A stretch of DNA of 64,000 bases from Tropicimonas sp. IMCC34043 (GCF_003390845.1 NZ_QMEK01000001.1:1116001-1180000), one strand, 5' to 3'. Counted from the stretch's first letter, positions 8,668 to 18,293 are shown. Numbers and translations: made by a program. The notes: generated by a model from the letters alone, not told the origin.

Positions 8668-9702
8668 TTACTCGCCCATTACCTTATCGGCGGCAACCAG
8701 GGCCTGGGTCTCGGCCAGCTGCGGATCCGACACGAGGCCATAGGCCGCGAGCGGGCCGTCAGGACCGGCGATCTCGTCGGAGACGAAGAACTCGGCATAT
8801 TCCTGCAGGCCGGGGATCACGCCGACATGGGCCTTCTTGATGTAGAAATACAGCGGACGCGACACCGGGTATTCGCCAGTGGCGATCGACTCGGTCGAAG
8901 GCAGGACCCCCGACATGGTCGCGACCTGCAGCTTGTCCATGTTGTTTTCATAGAAGGCCAGGCCGAAGACGCCGAGCCCTTCGGGGTTGGCAGCGATCCG
9001 GGCGAGCGTCTCGGTGTAGTCGCCGTCGATGTCGGTCGACACGCCGTCGGTGCGCACGCCGACGCACTTCGAGGTGGCTTCCTTCTTGTCCATGCCGGCA
9101 GCGGTCATGGCCTCGAACGCGCCCGCTTCCTCGCAGCCCGCCAGCAGAACCTTCTCTTCGAAGACTTCACGGGTGCCGTGCTTGGTGCCGGGGATGAACG
9201 CGAGGATCTTCTGGTTGGGAAGATCGGCATTGACCTCCGACCAGCTGGTGTTCGGGTTGGCGACCAGCTTGCCGTCGGCGTCGGGCAGCTCGGCGGCCAG
9301 GGCCTTGTACCAGTCTTCCGGGGTGAAGACGAATTTCGCGCCCTTGATGTCCGAGGCAAAGACGATCCCGTCATAGCCGATGCGGACTTCGACGATATCG
9401 GTCACGCCGGCGTCGGCACAGGCCTTGACTTCCGAGTCCTTGATCTTGCGCGAGGCATTGGCGATGTCGATGGTGTTTTCGCCCACGCCCTCACAGAAGC
9501 GCTTCAGACCGGCCGAGGAGCCGCCGGATTCGACCACGGGGGTCGGGAAATCGAAGTTTTCGCCGAAGGCTTCGGCGACGATCGATGCATAGGGAAGCAC
9601 GGTCGAGGAGCCGGCGACCTGAACGTTGTCGCGGGCGGCGGCGGCGGTGGCCGAAACGGCAGCGACCGCCAGGGCGGAGGCGGTCAGCTTGACGAGAGAC
9701 AT
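8668..9702 (-). CDS. pstS: Periplasmic phosphate-binding protein PstS
   Basis: Binds phosphate in the periplasm and delivers it to PstCAB. The 344-residue precursor has a signal peptide (about 1-23, Ala-rich, before RDNVQVAG). The phosphate-site strand VAGSSTVLPYA follows, then ESGGSSAGLKRFC, typical of the PstS subfamily with substrate loops SST and SGGS. It is the first gene after the Pho box, and a hairpin follows directly. The start is ATG at 9702. Confidence 0.95.
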   Translation of the reverse strand: MSLVKLTASALAVAAVSATAAAARDNVQVAGSSTVLPYASIVAEAFGENFDFPTPVVESGGSSAGLKRFCEGVGENTIDIANASRKIKDSEVKACADAGVTDIVEVRIGYDGIVFASDIKGAKFVFTPEDWYKALAAELPDADGKLVANPNTSWSEVNADLPNQKILAFIPGTKHGTREVFEEKVLLAGCEEAGAFEAMTAAGMDKKEATSKCVGVRTDGVSTDIDGDYTETLARIAANPEGLGVFGLAFYENNMDKLQVATMSGVLPSTESIATGEYPVSRPLYFYIKKAHVGVIPGLQEYAEFFVSDEIAGPDGPLAAYGLVSDPQLAETQALVAADKVMGE

Positions 9703-9783
9703 GAGTGTTCTCCATGGCAGTGGTTAAGAGACCGCCATCCCGACGGCCTTGGGGGCGTCGTAGGCGCCGCACGTTTGCCTTTT

Positions 9784-9812
9784 GTGTCAGTTTTGTAACG
9801 ACTTTATGACAA
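9784..9812 (-). promoter_or_regulatory. Pho box upstream of pstS
   Basis: On the minus strand, 9795-9812 reads TTGTCATAAAGTCGTTAC and matches the 18-base Pho box consensus at 13 positions. A further half-site CTGACAC (9784-9790) follows at helical spacing. The box lies about 80 bp upstream of the pstS start, where PhoB would activate the operon. Confidence 0.75.
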
Positions 9813-9926
9813 TGTCCGGAAAAGCCGCAGTTCGTTAACGAATTGACGCCAAGTGACCCGGATCCGCCGCCGTTGAAATCAATCCGGTTTCAGATGGTTG
9901 CAATTCGCCGGGCGGGTGCCGCCGCC

Positions 9927-10973
9927 TCACGCGATGGCCGGCAGCAAGACAGTGAACTTCGCCCCTGCCCCCGGTGCGCTTTCGATTCGGAACCGGCCGC
10001 GATGGCGATTCACGATGTGCTTGGCAATTGCCAGCCCCAGCCCGGTGCCGCCGACCGCCCGCGAGCGATGGCTGTCGACGCGATAGAACCTTTCGGTGAG
10101 GCGCGGAATGTGGATCGCGTCAAAGCCCTCGCCATAATCCACGACCTCGATCTGAACTCCGGGGCCGCGAAACGCCAGTTCGCGCTCCCTGCGGATGACC
10201 CGGATCGTGACCCGGCCGCCGCTGGCGCCGTATTTGATCGCATTCTCGACCAGATTGGTCAGAACCTGCTGCAACTGGTCGACGTCGCCCGGAACGTCAA
10301 AGCCACCCGTTCCCTCGCGCTCGATCTCCAGCGCCACACCGACGCCCTCGGCCAGTGGCCGCAGCGTCAGAATCGTCGATTCGACCAGTTCGTCGACCCT
10401 CACCCGGCCGGTCGGGCGCTGTCGTTCGGCCGATTCGACCCGGCTGAGCGACAGCAGGTCCGACACCAGACGGTTCATCCGTTCGGCCTCGCGCGCCATG
10501 ATCGACAGGAACCGTTCCCGCGCCTCGGCATCGTCGCGCGCCGCCCCCCGCAGGGTCTCGATAAACCCCAGCAATGCGGTCAGCGGGGTCTTCAGTTCGT
10601 GGCTGACGTTGGCGACGAAATCGCGCCGCATCTGGCCCGCCTGTTCCAGCTCGGTCAGATCCTCGAACGAGACCAGGACGCCAAGTATCCCCTCGCCCTC
10701 GACCGGTGCGGCCAGCACCTTGTAGGTGGCCTCGCGGTTGAGGGTCTTCTCGATATAGCGCGCGCTGGCCGGCTGCCGTGTCCGCATCACCTCCTCGATA
10801 CAGTTCAGCAACGCCGGTTGCCGCAGAACGGTGACATGGTGCCGCCCGGCCCCGGCCTTGCCGAAAATGTCGGTGGCTGCCGGATTCATCGCCGAGATCC
10901 GCTCGTCCGGTCCGATCAGGACCAGCGGCATCGGAATGACTGCAAGTAGCGAGGCGGAGAGTTCGGAGTTCAT
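9927..10973 (-). CDS. phoR: Phosphate regulon histidine kinase PhoR, apparently soluble
   Basis: Sensor kinase partner of PhoB. From the ATG at 10973 the protein has 348 residues. A PAS domain at about 5-105 is followed by HisKA with His125 (FVANVSHELKTP) and an HATPase domain with N-box NLVENAIKY and the GGTGLGLAI glycine motif. The only hydrophobic N-terminal run (about 9-20) is too short and Pro-broken for a membrane span, so it may be cytosolic. A longer frame reaches 11054, but its N-terminal residues look like leader sequence. It lies upstream of pstS, separated from it by the Pho box. Confidence 0.9.
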   Translation of the reverse strand: MNSELSASLLAVIPMPLVLIGPDERISAMNPAATDIFGKAGAGRHHVTVLRQPALLNCIEEVMRTRQPASARYIEKTLNREATYKVLAAPVEGEGILGVLVSFEDLTELEQAGQMRRDFVANVSHELKTPLTALLGFIETLRGAARDDAEARERFLSIMAREAERMNRLVSDLLSLSRVESAERQRPTGRVRVDELVESTILTLRPLAEGVGVALEIEREGTGGFDVPGDVDQLQQVLTNLVENAIKYGASGGRVTIRVIRRERELAFRGPGVQIEVVDYGEGFDAIHIPRLTERFYRVDSHRSRAVGGTGLGLAIAKHIVNRHRGRFRIESAPGAGAKFTVLLPAIA

Positions 10974-11262
10974 TGCCAATCCGGAAACCGTGGCGAGGTG
11001 GGCGCGGCAAAGATGGGCGTGCCGCGGCGTCCGGGCAAGGTGGCGATCGGTCACCTGAGGCGCACCCGTCGCGTTTCACCGATGCTTAGCAAATTATTCG
11101 AAAAGCGCTTGCGAGCGCCGGAAGAACTGCCTACGCATGGAGTGGTATGACCACCTTCCATGGTTGTGCGTTTGTGCGGGTAACAAGTCGATTCGATGCG
11201 AAATATCGCAAGGCATCAAGGTATTGACCTTGCGGTGTAAACGACGAAGGGATCCGGGCGAA

Positions 11263-11694
11263 GTGAATGTGCAGCGCCGATTCAAGGAAATCCAGACTTT
11301 CCCCGAAGCGAGTGGGCATCAGGCCGAAAATGGGGCCATTCTCTGGATTGGGCGAGCAATTCTTCCGCTGTCGTTGCAGAATGATCTGCGCCACGCGTTC
11401 GACTGCAAAACAGCGCCCCTGCTGCAAAGACCGCTTCAGTCGATCAACAGTGACCTGATATCGCGAATCACACCCTGCGGCATCCTCTCGACCCTGATGT
11501 GGTCGTCCGGCGATGTCCTTGACGCCGCGCGGGTGCTGTCCGCCGTCGGCTATCGCGGCCCCTATCGTGCGCTCACCCCGCCACTGCCCAACGCAAGTCT
11601 GATCGTGGCCGAAGTCGCCGCATCCTGGCCGAACGTCGATTTCAACGTGCTCGAGCTCGGGGAGCGACATCTGCGCTGCACACCCTTCGCCTGA
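11263..11694 (+). CDS. Conserved-looking hypothetical protein
   Basis: I do not recognise a named family. The C-terminal half reads as real protein: CGILSTLMWSSGDVLDAARVLSAVGY, then GPYRALTPPLPN and a final Asp/Glu-rich strand, suggesting an alternating alpha/beta fold, possibly receiver-like. The frame is open from an ATG at 11137, but its first 40 residues look non-coding. I prefer the GTG at 11263, which has GAAGGGA about 11 nt upstream. It lies between phoR (divergent) and the gamma carbonic anhydrase gene (convergent). Confidence 0.5.
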   Translation: MNVQRRFKEIQTFPEASGHQAENGAILWIGRAILPLSLQNDLRHAFDCKTAPLLQRPLQSINSDLISRITPCGILSTLMWSSGDVLDAARVLSAVGYRGPYRALTPPLPNASLIVAEVAASWPNVDFNVLELGERHLRCTPFA

Positions 11695-11739
11695 CACCAG
11701 AACCCGCCTGCCCCGACGCCGTGGCATAGACCCCGGACC

Positions 11740-12258
11740 TCAGAGCGCCACCAACCCGGCACGATAACGCCGGGCATTGTCCTGATAGTGCCGGGCCGAC
11801 CCCAGAAGCCCCGCGATCGCCGCCTCGTCAAGCATGCGCACCACCTTGCCGGGCGCGCCCATGACCAGACTGCCGTCCGGGATCGTCTTGCCTTCGGTTA
11901 TCAGCGCGCCGGCCCCGATCAGGCAGTTTCGGCCGATCACCGCCCCGTTCAGCACCGTCGCCCCCATGCCGATCAGGCTTTGCTCGCCAACGATGCATCC
12001 ATGCAGCATCGCCTTGTGGCCGATGGTGCAGTTCCGTCCGATTTCAAGCGGATAGCCGATGTCGGTATGCAGCACGCAGTTCTCCTGCACATTGCTGCCC
12101 TCGCCGACCGTGATCCGTTCGTTGTCGCCCCGGAGCGTGCAGCCGAACCAGACCGAGGCATCGGCCGCAAGTGTCACCTTGCCGATCAGGTTGGCGTCCG
12201 CCGCCACCCAGGCGCTCGGGTCGATCTCGGGCGCGATTCCGTCGAGTGCATAGATCAT
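11740..12258 (-). CDS. Gamma-class carbonic anhydrase family protein
   Basis: Left-handed beta-helix (hexapeptide repeat) protein of 172 residues in the gamma carbonic anhydrase/YrdA/PaaY group. The three zinc-ligand histidines are in place: His64 (VLHTD), His81 (IGHKAM) and His86 (MLHGC). Hexapeptide repeats run to about residue 140, followed by a C-terminal helix. Whether it hydrates CO2 or serves another role cannot be told from sequence. The ATG overlaps the gmk stop by 4 nt, so it is co-translated with gmk and yicC. Confidence 0.88.
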   Translation of the reverse strand: MIYALDGIAPEIDPSAWVAADANLIGKVTLAADASVWFGCTLRGDNERITVGEGSNVQENCVLHTDIGYPLEIGRNCTIGHKAMLHGCIVGEQSLIGMGATVLNGAVIGRNCLIGAGALITEGKTIPDGSLVMGAPGKVVRMLDEAAIAGLLGSARHYQDNARRYRAGLVAL

Positions 12259-12905
12259 GCCTCTCCCTCCTCTTCGAATTCCGACTGCAGGGCGCGAACG
12301 TGATCGCGCAGCCGTGGCTGCTGCGGCCGTCGCATCCGCTCGGCCTTCACGATGCTCACCAGCCGTTCGAACGTGGCCTCGAGATCCTCGTTGATCAGGA
12401 CATAGTCATAGCTGTCCCAATGGCTGATCTCGTCCCAGCTTTTCTGCATCCGCTTGCTGATCACCTCGGGCGCATCCTGGCCGCGGCTGATCAGCCGCCG
12501 GCGCAACTCGGTGATCGACGGCGGCAGGATGAAGATCGACAGCGTGTGGCCGCCAAGTTCCGAGGTGCGGATCTGCTGCGCGCCTTGCCAGTCGACGTCG
12601 AACAGGACGTCGCGGCCGGCCTCGATCGCTTCGCGCACCGGGCCCACCGGCGAGCCATAGAAGTTGCCAAAGACATGCGCGTGTTCCAGCATCTCGCCGT
12701 TCGCGACCATCTTCTTGAAGGCATCGACGCCGAGGAAATGGTATTCCTTGCCGTCTGTCTCGCCGGGCCGTGGCGTTCGCGTCGTCGCCGAGATCGAAAA
12801 CGACAGGCTCGGATCCCATTCCATCAGCCGCCGCGCCAGCGTCGACTTCCCGGCCCCCGAGGGCGAAGACAGGATGATCAGCAATCCCCGGCGTTCGGCA
12901 AGCAT
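12255..12905 (-). CDS. gmk: Guanylate kinase
   Basis: Phosphorylates GMP to GDP. The 216-residue protein has the P-loop [10 protein letters not shown] (about 13-22), the GMP-binding stretch with [13 protein letters not shown], and the [12 protein letters not shown] and FGNFYGSP segments that mark the family. It sits 6 nt after yicC and overlaps the carbonic anhydrase gene by 4 nt, a yicC-gmk pairing seen widely in proteobacteria. Confidence 0.96.
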   Translation of the reverse strand: MLAERRGLLIILSSPSGAGKSTLARRLMEWDPSLSFSISATTRTPRPGETDGKEYHFLGVDAFKKMVANGEMLEHAHVFGNFYGSPVGPVREAIEAGRDVLFDVDWQGAQQIRTSELGGHTLSIFILPPSITELRRRLISRGQDAPEVISKRMQKSWDEISHWDSYDYVLINEDLEATFERLVSIVKAERMRRPQQPRLRDHVRALQSEFEEEGEA

Positions 12906-12911
12906 CTGGCG

Positions 12912-13802
12912 TTACTCCACATTCTGGACCTGCTCGCGCATCTGATCGATCACTGCCTTGAGGTCAAGGCCGATGCGGGTCAGCGCGACATCCTGGGATT
13001 TCGAGCAGAGCGTATTGGCCTCGCGGTTGAATTCCTGGGTCAGGAACTCGAGCTTGCGCCCGATCGGGCCGGGCTCGGCCAACAGCGCGCGCGCCGCATC
13101 GACATGCGCGGCCAGCCGGTCGAGCTCTTCGGTGATGTCGGCCTTGACCGCGATCAACGCCAGTTCCTGGGTCAGGCGCGTTTCGTCCAGCCCCTCGGCG
13201 GCGTCGAGAACACGGGCAAGGGCCGCGCGCAGACTCTCCCGCGCCTGCTCCGTCCGCGCCATGGCGGCCGCGCTCGCCGCGCGGGTCAGCGCCTCGATCT
13301 GGTCCAGCTGGTCGGCAAGCACCGTGGCCAGCGCTGCACCTTCGGCGGCCCGCATGGCCGCAAAATCCACCAGCAGACGGTCGAGATCGGCCAGCAACTT
13401 CTCGCGCAGACTGTCGGTCGCCGCCACCTCTCCCGCTGGCGCCAGCACCCCCTTCATCGCCAGAACGTCGACCGCCGTCGGCGGGGTCAGGGCAAGCCCG
13501 CGCCTGTCGGCCCGGTCCGCAACCCGTGCCAACAGCGCCAGCGCCCGGTCGAGCCCCGCGGGATCCAGCGCCTCCTCGGCCGTGTCGTCAAGCCGCGCAA
13601 GCCGGAGAGTCAGGGTGACGCTGCCGCGACGGACAACCCCGGCAAGGCGGGCGCGCAGGCCGGCCTCCAGCCCCTCGATCCAGTCCGGCACCCGCAGCCG
13701 CAGGTCCTGACCCTTGCCGTTCAGGCTGCGCAGGTCCCATATCCAGCTGAAATCCGCGCCCTGGTCCGAGTGCCCTGCATAGGCGGTCATAGATTTAACC
13801 AT
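12912..13802 (-). CDS. YicC family endoribonuclease-like protein
   Basis: 296 residues from the ATG at 13802, whose MVKSMTAYA start matches the family pattern M-x-x-S-M-T-x-[FY]-A. A YicC N-terminal domain covers about 1-155, and a DUF1808-type C-terminal domain with GRKLEFLTQEFNREANTLCSK covers about 210-296. Members act as RNases on small RNAs or stress RNAs in bacteria where this was tested. The frame extends 7 codons upstream without support. It is the first gene of yicC-gmk-gamma CA. Confidence 0.9.
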   Translation of the reverse strand: MVKSMTAYAGHSDQGADFSWIWDLRSLNGKGQDLRLRVPDWIEGLEAGLRARLAGVVRRGSVTLTLRLARLDDTAEEALDPAGLDRALALLARVADRADRRGLALTPPTAVDVLAMKGVLAPAGEVAATDSLREKLLADLDRLLVDFAAMRAAEGAALATVLADQLDQIEALTRAASAAAMARTEQARESLRAALARVLDAAEGLDETRLTQELALIAVKADITEELDRLAAHVDAARALLAEPGPIGRKLEFLTQEFNREANTLCSKSQDVALTRIGLDLKAVIDQMREQVQNVE

Positions 13803-13958
13803 TTGCGATCTTTTTCCAGACAATTTCTCGGAAATATGCCAAGTTTACACACAGGTAATCATTGTGCCGTCAAGGGTTAACGGACACCCGCAGGATGGCG
13901 AACTCACAGCGGCGGTGCCTTCGCGCCCGAAGCTGGCTTTGTGTGATGGAGTTTTCAA

Positions 13959-14675
13959 ATGCTGGACGAGTTGACCGATTTCAGGAATATCGTGGCGTTT
14001 GCCGATGCAGGACGGGCCACCCTGCGCTTCCCCGAGATGAAGACCGTTGAAACCTATTGGGACAATCTGCGCGGGCCGCGGCAGATGCCGCTGCGCAGCG
14101 AGGTCGATCCGCGCGGGATCGGCCGGATGCTGGATCGCTGCTTCGTCCTCGAACGCCTTGCGCCCGGCGTCGCCAGATTTCGCCTTGCCGGCAGCCATCT
14201 GAACGCCTTGCAGGGTATGGACGCACGGGGCATGCCGCTGACCACCTTCTTTCTGCCGCAGGCCCGGCACATTGTGGCGGCCGCGCTGCAACGCGTGTTC
14301 GATACCCCGGCCAAGGCCTGGATCACGCTGTCGGCCGCCCGCGGCCTTGGCAAGCCGCCGATGGACGGCGCGATGCTTCTTTTACCGATGCAAAGCGACA
14401 CCGGCGCAATCGATCGGATCATCGGCTGCCTTGCAACCCTCGGCCCGGTCGGCCGGGCGCCGCGCCGGTTCGATCTGCGCGATGTTCAGATCACGCCGCT
14501 GTCCGAAGGCAATGGCCGCGAGCACCCGATCGAAAGCGGCTGGATGGATCGCGCCCCGGGGATCCGGGATCGTGCCGCACCTGACCTGATCGAGGGTCCG
14601 GCCGCCTGCGCAGCACCGCGCCCGGCCCGGGTCGAACCGGGACAGCGCCCGCATCTTTATCTTGTTAACACGTGA
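13959..14675 (+). CDS. PAS_5 domain protein
   Basis: 238-residue cytosolic protein of the PAS_5 (DUF1457) type, common in Rhodobacterales. Features are the opening FPEMKTVETYWDNLRG, the VDPRGIGRMLDRCFVLERL block and FRLAGSHLNALQGMDARGM within a PAS-like core (about 25-170). The tail (about 180-238) is Pro/Arg-rich and looks disordered. The ATG follows a GGAG at 7 nt. Ligand and role are unknown; homologues are treated as small-ligand sensors. It is divergent from yicC and alone in its unit. Confidence 0.82.
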   Translation: MLDELTDFRNIVAFADAGRATLRFPEMKTVETYWDNLRGPRQMPLRSEVDPRGIGRMLDRCFVLERLAPGVARFRLAGSHLNALQGMDARGMPLTTFFLPQARHIVAAALQRVFDTPAKAWITLSAARGLGKPPMDGAMLLLPMQSDTGAIDRIIGCLATLGPVGRAPRRFDLRDVQITPLSEGNGREHPIESGWMDRAPGIRDRAAPDLIEGPAACAAPRPARVEPGQRPHLYLVNT

Positions 14676-14757
14676 CGTTAGATTAGAACTGTAAGTAATT
14701 GTTAAAATTAAATTTTATCGGGAGTATCCGGGCGAAGTCTGGCTCCGGCCGATATGA

Positions 14758-14783
14758 AAACACCCGCCGGAAACCGGCGGGTG
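14758..14783 (-). terminator. Terminator of the DAHP synthase gene
   Basis: A perfect 10-bp stem (14761-14770 with 14774-14783) with a 3-nt loop is followed on the minus strand by TTTT. It lies about 33 bp beyond the DAHP synthase stop. Confidence 0.85.
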
Positions 14784-14815
14784 TCTGCATCAGGTATTGC
14801 CTGCAAGTCGGCGAT

Positions 14816-16192
14816 TCAATTGCCGTTCTGCGCCATCTGAACCGAATCGCGCCGGTTCGACAGTTCCTCGGCGACCAGGAACGCCAGTTCCAGCGACTGG
14901 CTGGCATTCAGACGCGGATCGCAGGCCGTGTGGTAGCGGTCCGAGAGATCCTCGTCCTTCACCGCACGGACGCCGCCAGTGCATTCGGTGACGTCCGCGC
15001 CGGTCATCTCGAAATGCACGCCGCCCGGGATCGTTCCCGCCTGACGATGCGCGGCAAAGAACTCGCGGACCTCGGACAGCACCCGGTCGAACGGCCGGGT
15101 CTTGTAGCCCGAGGACGACTTGATCGTATTGCCGTGCATCGGATCGCAGACCCACAGCACGTTGGCACCCTCTTCCTGCACCGCCTCGATCAGCCGTGGC
15201 AGGTTCTCGGCCACCTTGCCGGCGCCGAACCGTGTGATCAGCGTCAACCGACCGGGTTCGTTGGCGGGGTTCAGCGCGGTCATCAGCGCCTTCAGGTCCG
15301 CCGCCGTCATCGTGGGACCGCACTTCAGACCGATCGGGTTGATCACGCCCTTGCAGAATTCCACATGGGCACCGTCCGGCTGCCGGGTGCGGTCGCCGAT
15401 CCAGATCATGTGGCCGGATCCGGCAACGGTCTGGCCGGTGGTCGAATCGACCCGGGTCATCGCCTCTTCGTACTCGAGCAGCAGCGCCTCGTGGCTGGTG
15501 TAGAAGCTGACCGTGCTCATCGATTCGATCTTGGCCGAATCGAGGCCCGCCGCACTCATGAACGCCAGCGCGTCCGAGATCCGGTTCGACAGCTCGCGAT
15601 AGCGGTCGGCCTTGTCGACGTCGGCAAAGCCCGTGGTCCAGGCGTGCACCCGGTGGATGTCGGCAAAGCCGCCGGTCGAGAAGGCGCGCAACAGGTTCAG
15701 CGTGCCCGCAGCCTGGGTGTAGGCCTGCAGCATCTTCTGAGGGTCGGGGATCCGCGCCTCGGGGGTGAAGTCGAGGTCGTTGATGATGTCGCCGCGATAG
15801 GACGGCAGTTCCAGCCCATCCTTCGACTCGGTCGGGGCCGAGCGCGGCTTGGCGAACTGGCCGGCCATCCGGCCGACCTTTACCACCGGCACCTTGGCGC
15901 CATAGGTCAGCACCACCGCCATCTGCAGCATGATCTTGAAGGTCTCGCGGATCGCGTCGGCCGAGAAATCGGCAAAGCTCTCGGCGCAGTCGCCCCCCTG
16001 CAGCATGAAGGCCTCGCCGCGGCTCGCCTTGGCAAGCTCGCTGCGCAGCCGACGCGCCTCGCCGGCAAAGACCAGCGGCGGATATTTCGACAGACGCGCC
16101 TCGACCGCCGCAAGCGCGGCCTGATCGGGATAGTCGGGCATCTGAACCCGCGGCTTCGCGCGCCAGTCGGACTTGCTCCAGACCCGTGTCAT
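14816..16192 (-). CDS. Class II 3-deoxy-7-phosphoheptulonate synthase
   Basis: First enzyme of aromatic biosynthesis, condensing phosphoenolpyruvate and erythrose 4-phosphate. The 458 residues match the class II (plant/AroA_II) type: [11 protein letters not shown] near residue 65, then [35 protein letters not shown] and [15 protein letters not shown]. The Cys of GDCAESF and the His and Glu of the later motifs are the metal-ligand candidates. The start at 16192 has a GGAGG five to six nt upstream. A further open 50 codons upstream overlap non-coding sequence. A clear terminator follows. Confidence 0.95.
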   Translation of the reverse strand: MTRVWSKSDWRAKPRVQMPDYPDQAALAAVEARLSKYPPLVFAGEARRLRSELAKASRGEAFMLQGGDCAESFADFSADAIRETFKIMLQMAVVLTYGAKVPVVKVGRMAGQFAKPRSAPTESKDGLELPSYRGDIINDLDFTPEARIPDPQKMLQAYTQAAGTLNLLRAFSTGGFADIHRVHAWTTGFADVDKADRYRELSNRISDALAFMSAAGLDSAKIESMSTVSFYTSHEALLLEYEEAMTRVDSTTGQTVAGSGHMIWIGDRTRQPDGAHVEFCKGVINPIGLKCGPTMTAADLKALMTALNPANEPGRLTLITRFGAGKVAENLPRLIEAVQEEGANVLWVCDPMHGNTIKSSSGYKTRPFDRVLSEVREFFAAHRQAGTIPGGVHFEMTGADVTECTGGVRAVKDEDLSDRYHTACDPRLNASQSLELAFLVAEELSNRRDSVQMAQNGN

Positions 16193-16366
16193 GTCATCCT
16201 CCGCCAATCGGTTTCTCGGGGTGCAGGGTGTATATCCGCTCGGGCAGACCTTGGAAACGACAATATTCCGGCAATCCTCGGCGGCTTTGCCGGGATGGTC
16301 GACACTTGCGGCCGACCCGCGCGGTCGCGACCCGAGGCGCATCGGCCCGGCCGAGCGGCCGCGGGC

Positions 16367-16753
16367 TCAGCGGGCGTAGGTCAGCAGATCCTCGACCCGC
16401 GCCCGACCCAGCATGATGCGGCAGGATTCGATGGCAATCCCGGTTCCCGAGCCGCCGCCATAGGTCGCGCCGACAAAGGCGCAATGGGCATCGCGATAAC
16501 CCGCCCAGGCCGCCTGCCCGGCCGTCAGCGCCGGTTCCGCGACCGACCGCCCGGTTATCCGGTCAAGCTCGACCGCCGAGGTCATCGCAAATCCCAGCGC
16601 GGCGTCGACGGCCGCATCGACCCGGCCGAGCGTCTCGTGCACGCAAGCGCCGATCTCTATCTGGCTGCTGCCGGGACATTCCATGTCGGGTCCTGCCAAA
16701 GCGCCCGAGGCGAGAAGGAAAAGGGCTGCGGCAAACTTGATCGTTCGGGTCAT
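16367..16753 (-). CDS. Secreted LprI-like (DUF1311) protein
   Basis: 128-residue precursor with a signal peptide (about 1-20, cut before GPDMEC). The lysozyme-inhibitor LprI domain follows, with Cys26, Cys37, Cys91 and Cys111 available for two disulfides and the AWAGYRDAHC motif (82-91). Some family members inhibit lysozyme; the role here is unproven. It is transcribed toward DAHP synthase across a 174-bp gap, so cotranscription is uncertain. Confidence 0.75.
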   Translation of the reverse strand: MTRTIKFAAALFLLASGALAGPDMECPGSSQIEIGACVHETLGRVDAAVDAALGFAMTSAVELDRITGRSVAEPALTAGQAAWAGYRDAHCAFVGATYGGGSGTGIAIESCRIMLGRARVEDLLTYAR

Positions 16754-17083
16754 CGCGGTCCCCTATGCTGCACACTGTCGCTGACAGGCACCGGGCAGAG
16801 GCCCGATCCGTCACCCGCCGGTGTCAGCCGACGGACCCTGCAGATTGCGCCATTTCCCTGCAATGCGGTCAAGAGCGCTCGTATTGGCGACTTTTGTCGC
16901 GGCACGGTCGCCGAAGGCTCTCTGGATGCCGTGTCGCGACCTTGTTCAGAACCCGCACGACCGGCCCAAACCCCTGCACCGCCACGGGGGATGGCACCGG
17001 CTTTAGCCATTGGGAACGCTTTTCAATCGGCAAAATGACGCCTAACCTCCGCCCCGGGACGACCTGAAACAGGGAGATTACGT
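16754..17083. other. Intergenic region between lprI-like and livK-like genes
   Basis: 330 bp separate these divergent genes and presumably hold both promoters. I see an AGGGAG ribosome-binding site near 17071 for the plus-strand gene, but no clear operator, RNA or further gene. Confidence 0.5.
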
Positions 17084-18262
17084 ATGAGGAAACTTCTGCT
17101 GGCAAGTGCAGCGACAATGCTCGCCACCGCCGCGACCGCCGAAGAGGTAAAGATCGGTGTTCTGCTGGGCTTCACCGGTCCGATCGAATCCATGGCGGTT
17201 CCGATGGGGGCTGGCGCCGAACTCGCCCTCAAGGAAGTCAGCGACAGCGGCAAGCTTCTGGGCGGCGATACCGTCGTGCCGGTGCGTGCCGACTCGACCT
17301 GCGTCGACGCCGCAGCGGCCACCGCAGCGGCCGAACGGCTGATCACCTCGGATGGGGTCAAGGGCATTGTCGGCGCGGCCTGCTCGGGCGTCACCGGCGC
17401 GGTTCTGGCCAATGTCGCGATGCCGAACGGCATGGTCATGATCTCGCCCTCGGCCACCTCGCCGTCGCTGTCGACCGCCGAGGACAACGGCCTGTTTTTC
17501 CGCACCGCGCCGTCCGATGCCCGTCAGGGCGAAGTGATGGCCGACATCCTGATCGGCAACGGCATCAAGTCGGTTGCCCTGACCTATACCAACAACGACT
17601 ACGGCAAGGGCCTCGCCGACAGCTTTGAACAGGCGTTCACGGCCGCGGGCGGCGAGATCACCATTTCGGCCGCGCACGAGGACGACAAGGGCGACTATTC
17701 GGCCGAGGTCGGCGCGCTGGCCTCTGCCGGCGGTGACCTGCTGGTGGTCGCAGGCTATGCCGACCGCGGCGGCGCCGGCATCGTGCAGGCCTCGCTCGAT
17801 ACCGGCGGGTTCGACACGTTCCACTTCCCCGACGGCATGGTGTCGGATTCGCTGACCGCCAAGTTCGGCGACGCGATCGACGGTTCGACCGGGCAGATGC
17901 CGGGCAACGACACGCCGGGCGCCGAGAAATACGCCGAGCTTGTCAACGGCGCCTTCGACGCGACCGCGATCTTCTCGGGCGAAAGCTATGACGCGGCGGC
18001 GCTGATCCTGCTGGCGATGCAGGCGGCGGGCTCGGCCGACCCCTCGGTCTACAAGGACAAGGTGATGGATGTCGCCAACGCGCCGGGCGAGCAGATCTTC
18101 CCCGGCGAGCTTGTGAAGGCGCTCGATATCCTCGCCGCGGGCGGTGACGTCGACTACGTCGGCGCGACCGCGGTCGAGTTCCTGCCGGTCGGCGAATCGG
18201 CTGGCAGCTATCGCGTGGTCGATGTCGAGGACGGCAAGTTCGTGACGCTCGGCTATCGCTGA
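17084..18262 (+). CDS. Branched-chain amino-acid type ABC transporter substrate-binding protein
   Basis: LivK-family (Peripla_BP_6) protein of 392 residues with a signal peptide (about 1-19, before EEVKIGVLLGFTGP). The strands and loops PMGAGAELALKEV, VGAACSGVTGAV, YTNNDYGKGLADSF and SGESYDAAALILLA are typical. The Leu/Ile/Val name is by family: such proteins also bind urea, amides or other small ligands, and the pocket does not decide here. It opens a complete five-gene importer (binding protein, two ATPases, two permeases). A hairpin after the stop may protect its message. Confidence 0.9.
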   Translation: MRKLLLASAATMLATAATAEEVKIGVLLGFTGPIESMAVPMGAGAELALKEVSDSGKLLGGDTVVPVRADSTCVDAAAATAAAERLITSDGVKGIVGAACSGVTGAVLANVAMPNGMVMISPSATSPSLSTAEDNGLFFRTAPSDARQGEVMADILIGNGIKSVALTYTNNDYGKGLADSFEQAFTAAGGEITISAAHEDDKGDYSAEVGALASAGGDLLVVAGYADRGGAGIVQASLDTGGFDTFHFPDGMVSDSLTAKFGDAIDGSTGQMPGNDTPGAEKYAELVNGAFDATAIFSGESYDAAALILLAMQAAGSADPSVYKDKVMDVANAPGEQIFPGELVKALDILAAGGDVDYVGATAVEFLPVGESAGSYRVVDVEDGKFVTLGYR

Positions 18263-18272
18263 GCAGCCGTCC

Positions 18273-18293
18273 GAACGGCAACTAGTGCCGTTC
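18273..18293 (+). repeat. Hairpin between binding-protein and ATPase genes
   Basis: GAACGGCA (18273-18280) pairs with TGCCGTTC (18286-18293) over a 5-nt loop, starting 11 nt after the livK-type stop. It lacks a T-run and is a likely RNA processing or stability element that raises the binding-protein level. Confidence 0.55.

Noticed and set aside
10974-11262. Second Pho box upstream of phoR
   Set aside because: No CTGTCAT-like direct repeat could be found; phoR regulation remains unassigned.
13795-13802. TTAACCAT, resembling a CtrA half-site, upstream of yicC
   Set aside because: It is a single half-site that coincides with the yicC start codon and lacks a spaced second half; such octamers occur by chance.
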